NCBI RefSeq assembly: GCF_051622035.1
Contig: NC_135356.1
Coordinates: 12,014,079-12,078,078 of the forward strand
Length of the DNA stretch: 64,000 bases
Direction: 5' to 3'
From: Arctopsyche grandis
Taxonomy: Eukaryota > Arthropoda > Insecta > Trichoptera > Hydropsychidae
Both the position numbers and the translations under genes were made by a program. The stretch's first letter is position 1. The number at the start of each line of letters is the position of its first letter. The notes under the pieces were generated by a model. That model was not told the origin of the DNA. It was given only the letters and a program-made list of their open reading frames with translations, and did not search any database. Positions 61,580-64,000 of this stretch are shown piece after piece.

Positions 61580-61858
61580 GGAATGTACATATACATACAT
61601 TCAAATAATTTTTATTTTTTAAATTGTTTTAAATTACGCCAACTGGCACGCATGTAAAATAAACAAAAAGTAATGTGAATATGAGTCGTGTAGTATTAAT
61701 ACCGTCTATAATGGTTTTTGAACAAATTTTCAAAACTCAATACAAATCATCCGTATTTCCCAGGTATGAAGACGGAGATGAGTTGTGTTATGAAGAGGGA
61801 GTAGACATATTGGGGAGTTTGCATTGGATCTGCTGAAATGGAAGAAGTAGGTGTGGAA
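61580..61858. other. No recognised gene
   Basis: AT-rich spacer between the hAT remnant and the Harbinger remnant. No motif recognised. Confidence 0.3.
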
Positions 61859-62215
61859 TTATGACCATTGATTGGTTAATGTATGGGACTTATTTAAAGT
61901 GCCCATTTGAGCCTCAAACAAAACTTCACCAATTAGTTTTTCTGCCATGATTCGTTGCATTTTGGTTCCCGTTTGGTTTCATTTAACTTCCCGTAATACA
62001 TTGCCAACATGTTTGGCGTAAAAATCGTGGCGATCTTCTTTACACTTAAAATGTTCTTTAACTGTCTTCAGTACATCAGTGACCAGTGCTGTATTAGAAT
62101 AAGGTCGTTTAGGTGGTCTTGTTCTTGTGTGGGGCATAGATGTCGATGCTGGAGAGTTTACAGTAAGGTCCCCTCCTGCAATATTTTTGTTTATATTTGT
62201 TCTCTTCAGTTTCAG
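61859..62215 (-). pseudogene. PIF/Harbinger accessory (MADF/Myb-like) protein relic
   Basis: Minus-strand frame: TALVTDVLKTVKEHFKCKED, RHDFYAKHVGNVLREVK, a stop, then IMAEKLIGEVLFEAQMGTLN and KSH in the same frame. The pattern of a Ser/Pro-rich linker, KEDRHDxxAKxV and AEKLIxxVLFEAQxGxL is that of the MADF/BESS-like DNA-binding protein carried by Harbinger elements. One in-frame TGA near 61978 breaks it. Confidence 0.6.
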
Positions 62216-62227
62216 TAAACGACAGAA

Positions 62228-62325
62228 GAATGGAGAAGCATAGCAAAGGATTTTGAAGAAAATTGGAATTTCCCGCACTGTCTCGGCAGCTTGGATGGAT
62301 AACATGTTAACCGTTTGCCTGCGGC
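62228..62325 (+). pseudogene. PIF/Harbinger transposase fragment
   Basis: Plus-strand frame EWRSIAKDFEENWNFPHCLG and SLDG, a stop in place of the usual Lys, then HVNRLP. It matches the block around the first catalytic Asp of HARBI1/PIF transposases (WxFPNCLGAIDGKH). It lies head to head with the accessory protein relic, as in Harbinger elements that encode both. The rest of the DDE domain is missing. Confidence 0.65.
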
Positions 62326-63189
62326 CGTCTTCTATGGATGCTTTGGGCGACAAGTCTGTAGCGCGGCTGTCTTCCATAGAATTTCTGAACTTTGCACGGG
62401 ATTTTGAGGCTTATATGCGCCTATTTCAACCGTTTTAAGGTTCAAAATTGGTTGAATATATTACTGAGAGTTGAATGCCATCTATTCAATTTGCTTAAAA
62501 TGAATATACACCAGTCAAAATTAGTTTTTTGTGGAACCATACTGAAACCTCGTTTATGTGACGTCACGTCTTCATACAATTGAGACGATACCTCTCAATT
62601 TTATGAACAATGATTATTTGACAATTAAGCCAAAACTACGAGATATATTATGTATTTTATTGTTTAAAATAATACTTTATGTGTTAATTAACATATCTGG
62701 TTACTTGAGTAAATATTAAAATCTGTATTTAAGGTCGAAAACTCGATTGCCAAATTCGCGAAAAAGGTGCCGCCGCGTACAGGGCTTGTTCGCTATTATA
62801 TTGCCGCGGGCAAAGGGTTAATATTATTCTCCCGAGTGGAAGTGGTTCGCAATTTTATAACTACAAAGGTCGCCACAGTCTAGTGTAAATGGCATTAGTG
62901 GATGCAAATTGTACATTTATCATGTGTAATTTCAGAACTAATGGAAGATTTTCGGACGGAGGAGTTCTACAACACACTTATTTTTGTTGAAAGACTTCAG
63001 AACAACTCCTTGAACATCCCGGATAAAGAGACAGTAAACCATACTTCTACCCAGGCGAATGAACAGAATTTGGTACGATGTCAGGTGACCTGTACGCTCT
63101 TCGACCTCAAGGTGAATCTTCCTACACACGTTACGGTCTGCGTCAACATCACGGTAGACCTCTCAGGTATTCCGGAGCGTATGTAGCCC
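62326..63189. other. Unassigned; possible piggyBac MITE end at 62800-62820
   Basis: No gene was recognised. 'ccgcgggcaaagggttaa' at about 62804-62820 looks like the right end and TTAA of another piggyBac-type MITE, but no matching left end was found. Plus-strand 62902-63186 is open for 94 codons without a recognisable domain. Confidence 0.35.
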
Positions 63190-64000
63190 CCTCTATAGTT
63201 AACTTGGGCGCTAAATTAATATTTTCTATAAAACGAATATTTACCTCATCTTTCCATTTAAAATCTTCAAGTAAAACTTCTTCCGTCTTAATTTGCACAC
63301 GTTCAACTAACCTCAGCTTCGCCGTTTCGTTACTTTGAATACAAACGTTTCGGAAAGTGTTAATTAATTCTAGATTTTTGACACACCTCAAGCATATCGT
63401 ATCTGGCAAATTGTCACCTTTCTCAACCTGCAAATGAGGATGATAACAACGAATGGTAACGAATTTTAATAGCAATGGATTAAAAATGCCCATAACGGAC
63501 CGGCATCTGACAGCACTTCTGAATGCGCTGAACCAGTGGATGAGGGTCGTCATAGATGGAGACGGAAGAATCGAGTGGAGCAGAGCACAGACAAAGTCTG
63601 CACTCCATGCTGTTGTAAATACAAATGTCCAAGTGACAACTGACCCGAGACGTCAAGACAAACTTTTTTTTATGTTGACAATACCTCAACACCAGTAGCA
63701 AAATGAGTGACAATTGGGCAAAGCTAAATTTACTGATAAGTAGATATATAGAATAAAAAAATTTAATAAAGAAATCATCAAAGTTATTTTAATTGTATAC
63801 TTCATTGTTTTTTGTTGTAGAAATACCTAGTACAGGGATGTCATTTCAGCTTTTTCCAGGGGGGAGGGGCAGAATTTGACTAATTTGTGATTATTTTTTA
63901 GTAAAATGGTCATTATTATATTATCTATCTTCAACATAAATAACAAGTGGAATAACTGCAATGCCTGTTGGATGAAATTGTCTATCCAGATCGTATTAAC
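63190..64000. repeat. Direct duplicate of the ZAD-gene 5' half
   Basis: Corresponds to 58378-59287 in the same orientation, at +4751 over the coding part. Most coding differences are single bases, plus one 66-bp deletion. The copy has no finger exon: its left end stops inside intron 2 and abuts unrelated sequence near 63195. Confidence 0.88.
63245..63608 (-). pseudogene. Truncated ZAD gene copy (ZAD exons only)
   Basis: Exon 1 63501-63608 (MECRLCLCSAPLDSSVSIYD) and exon 2 63245-63427 (VEKGDNLPDTICLRC) with the 73-nt intron between them. Both frames are open and all ZAD cysteines are kept. Relative to the parent, 22 codons (MDVISPSNICDS...) are missing just before the donor GTAAAT. Without finger exons it could at best make a ZAD-only protein, which might still dimerise. 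Whether it is transcribed is unknown. Confidence 0.7.

Noticed and set aside
62800..62824. Second complete piggyBac-type MITE
   Set aside because: Only the right end with TTAA is visible; no partner left end in the preceding 400 bp.

Overview
The window looks like arthropod, most likely insect, nuclear DNA. It is AT-rich and full of decayed transposons (hAT, Tc1/mariner, piggyBac-type MITE, PIF/Harbinger, Ty3/gypsy, non-LTR LINEs). It also carries a ZAD plus C2H2 zinc-finger gene, a class expanded in insects, with introns of 73 and 111 nt. Nothing prokaryotic, no tRNA or rRNA and no CRISPR-like array was seen. The species cannot be named from the sequence.

Bases 1 to about 54,637 are one tandem array (macrosatellite). 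The unit is about 10.2 kb and nearly identical from copy to copy. Copies A (1-10229), B (10230-20446) and C (20447-30675) are complete relative to the arbitrary left edge of the window. Copy D (30676-37567) runs into a gypsy-derived block (to 38988) and then jumps back to unit position 3424, giving partial copy E (38989-45829). Copy F (45830-51213, with a variant continuation to 53208) has the same topology and jumps back at the same base into partial copy G (53209-54637), where the array ends. Unit positions below are the coordinates in copy A. No intact gene was found in the unit, which is a mosaic of relics. In order it holds: a hAT (ZBED/SCAND3-like) transposase C-terminus; a 304-bp internal duplication; a minus-strand gypsy remnant (protease, gag start, LTR with TATA and AATAAA); a second gypsy integrase piece; a Tc1 transposase piece; the last fingers of a C2H2 gene split by a piggyBac-type MITE; a gag piece; a second hAT C-terminus; an opposite-strand LTR; and fragments of a host gene resembling ARMC8 (Gid5, a CTLH/GID ubiquitin-ligase subunit) trapped between inverted LTR pieces.

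Bases 54,638-64,000 are single-copy flank. It holds a LINE RT scrap (55229-55351), a 5'-truncated Jockey/CR1-like LINE on the minus strand (55748-57190) carrying a hAT with TIRs and an 8-bp target duplication (56056-56804), a ZAD/C2H2 gene on the minus strand (57335-58857, two introns, a frameshift in a G run near its end), a solo LTR with a 4-bp target duplication (59292-59696), a hAT relative of the array's own hAT relic (about 60868-61571), PIF/Harbinger remnants (61859-62325), and a direct duplicate of the 5' half of the ZAD gene (63190-64000).

The most interesting points are the recent amplification of a unit that includes host-gene (ARMC8-like) sequence, the in-frame 174-bp repeat inside a permuted integrase-gag reading frame, and the ordered structural variants among copies. 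A high-copy, mixed-orientation mosaic of TE and gene fragments resembles known piRNA-producing loci, but that is a hypothesis from architecture only.
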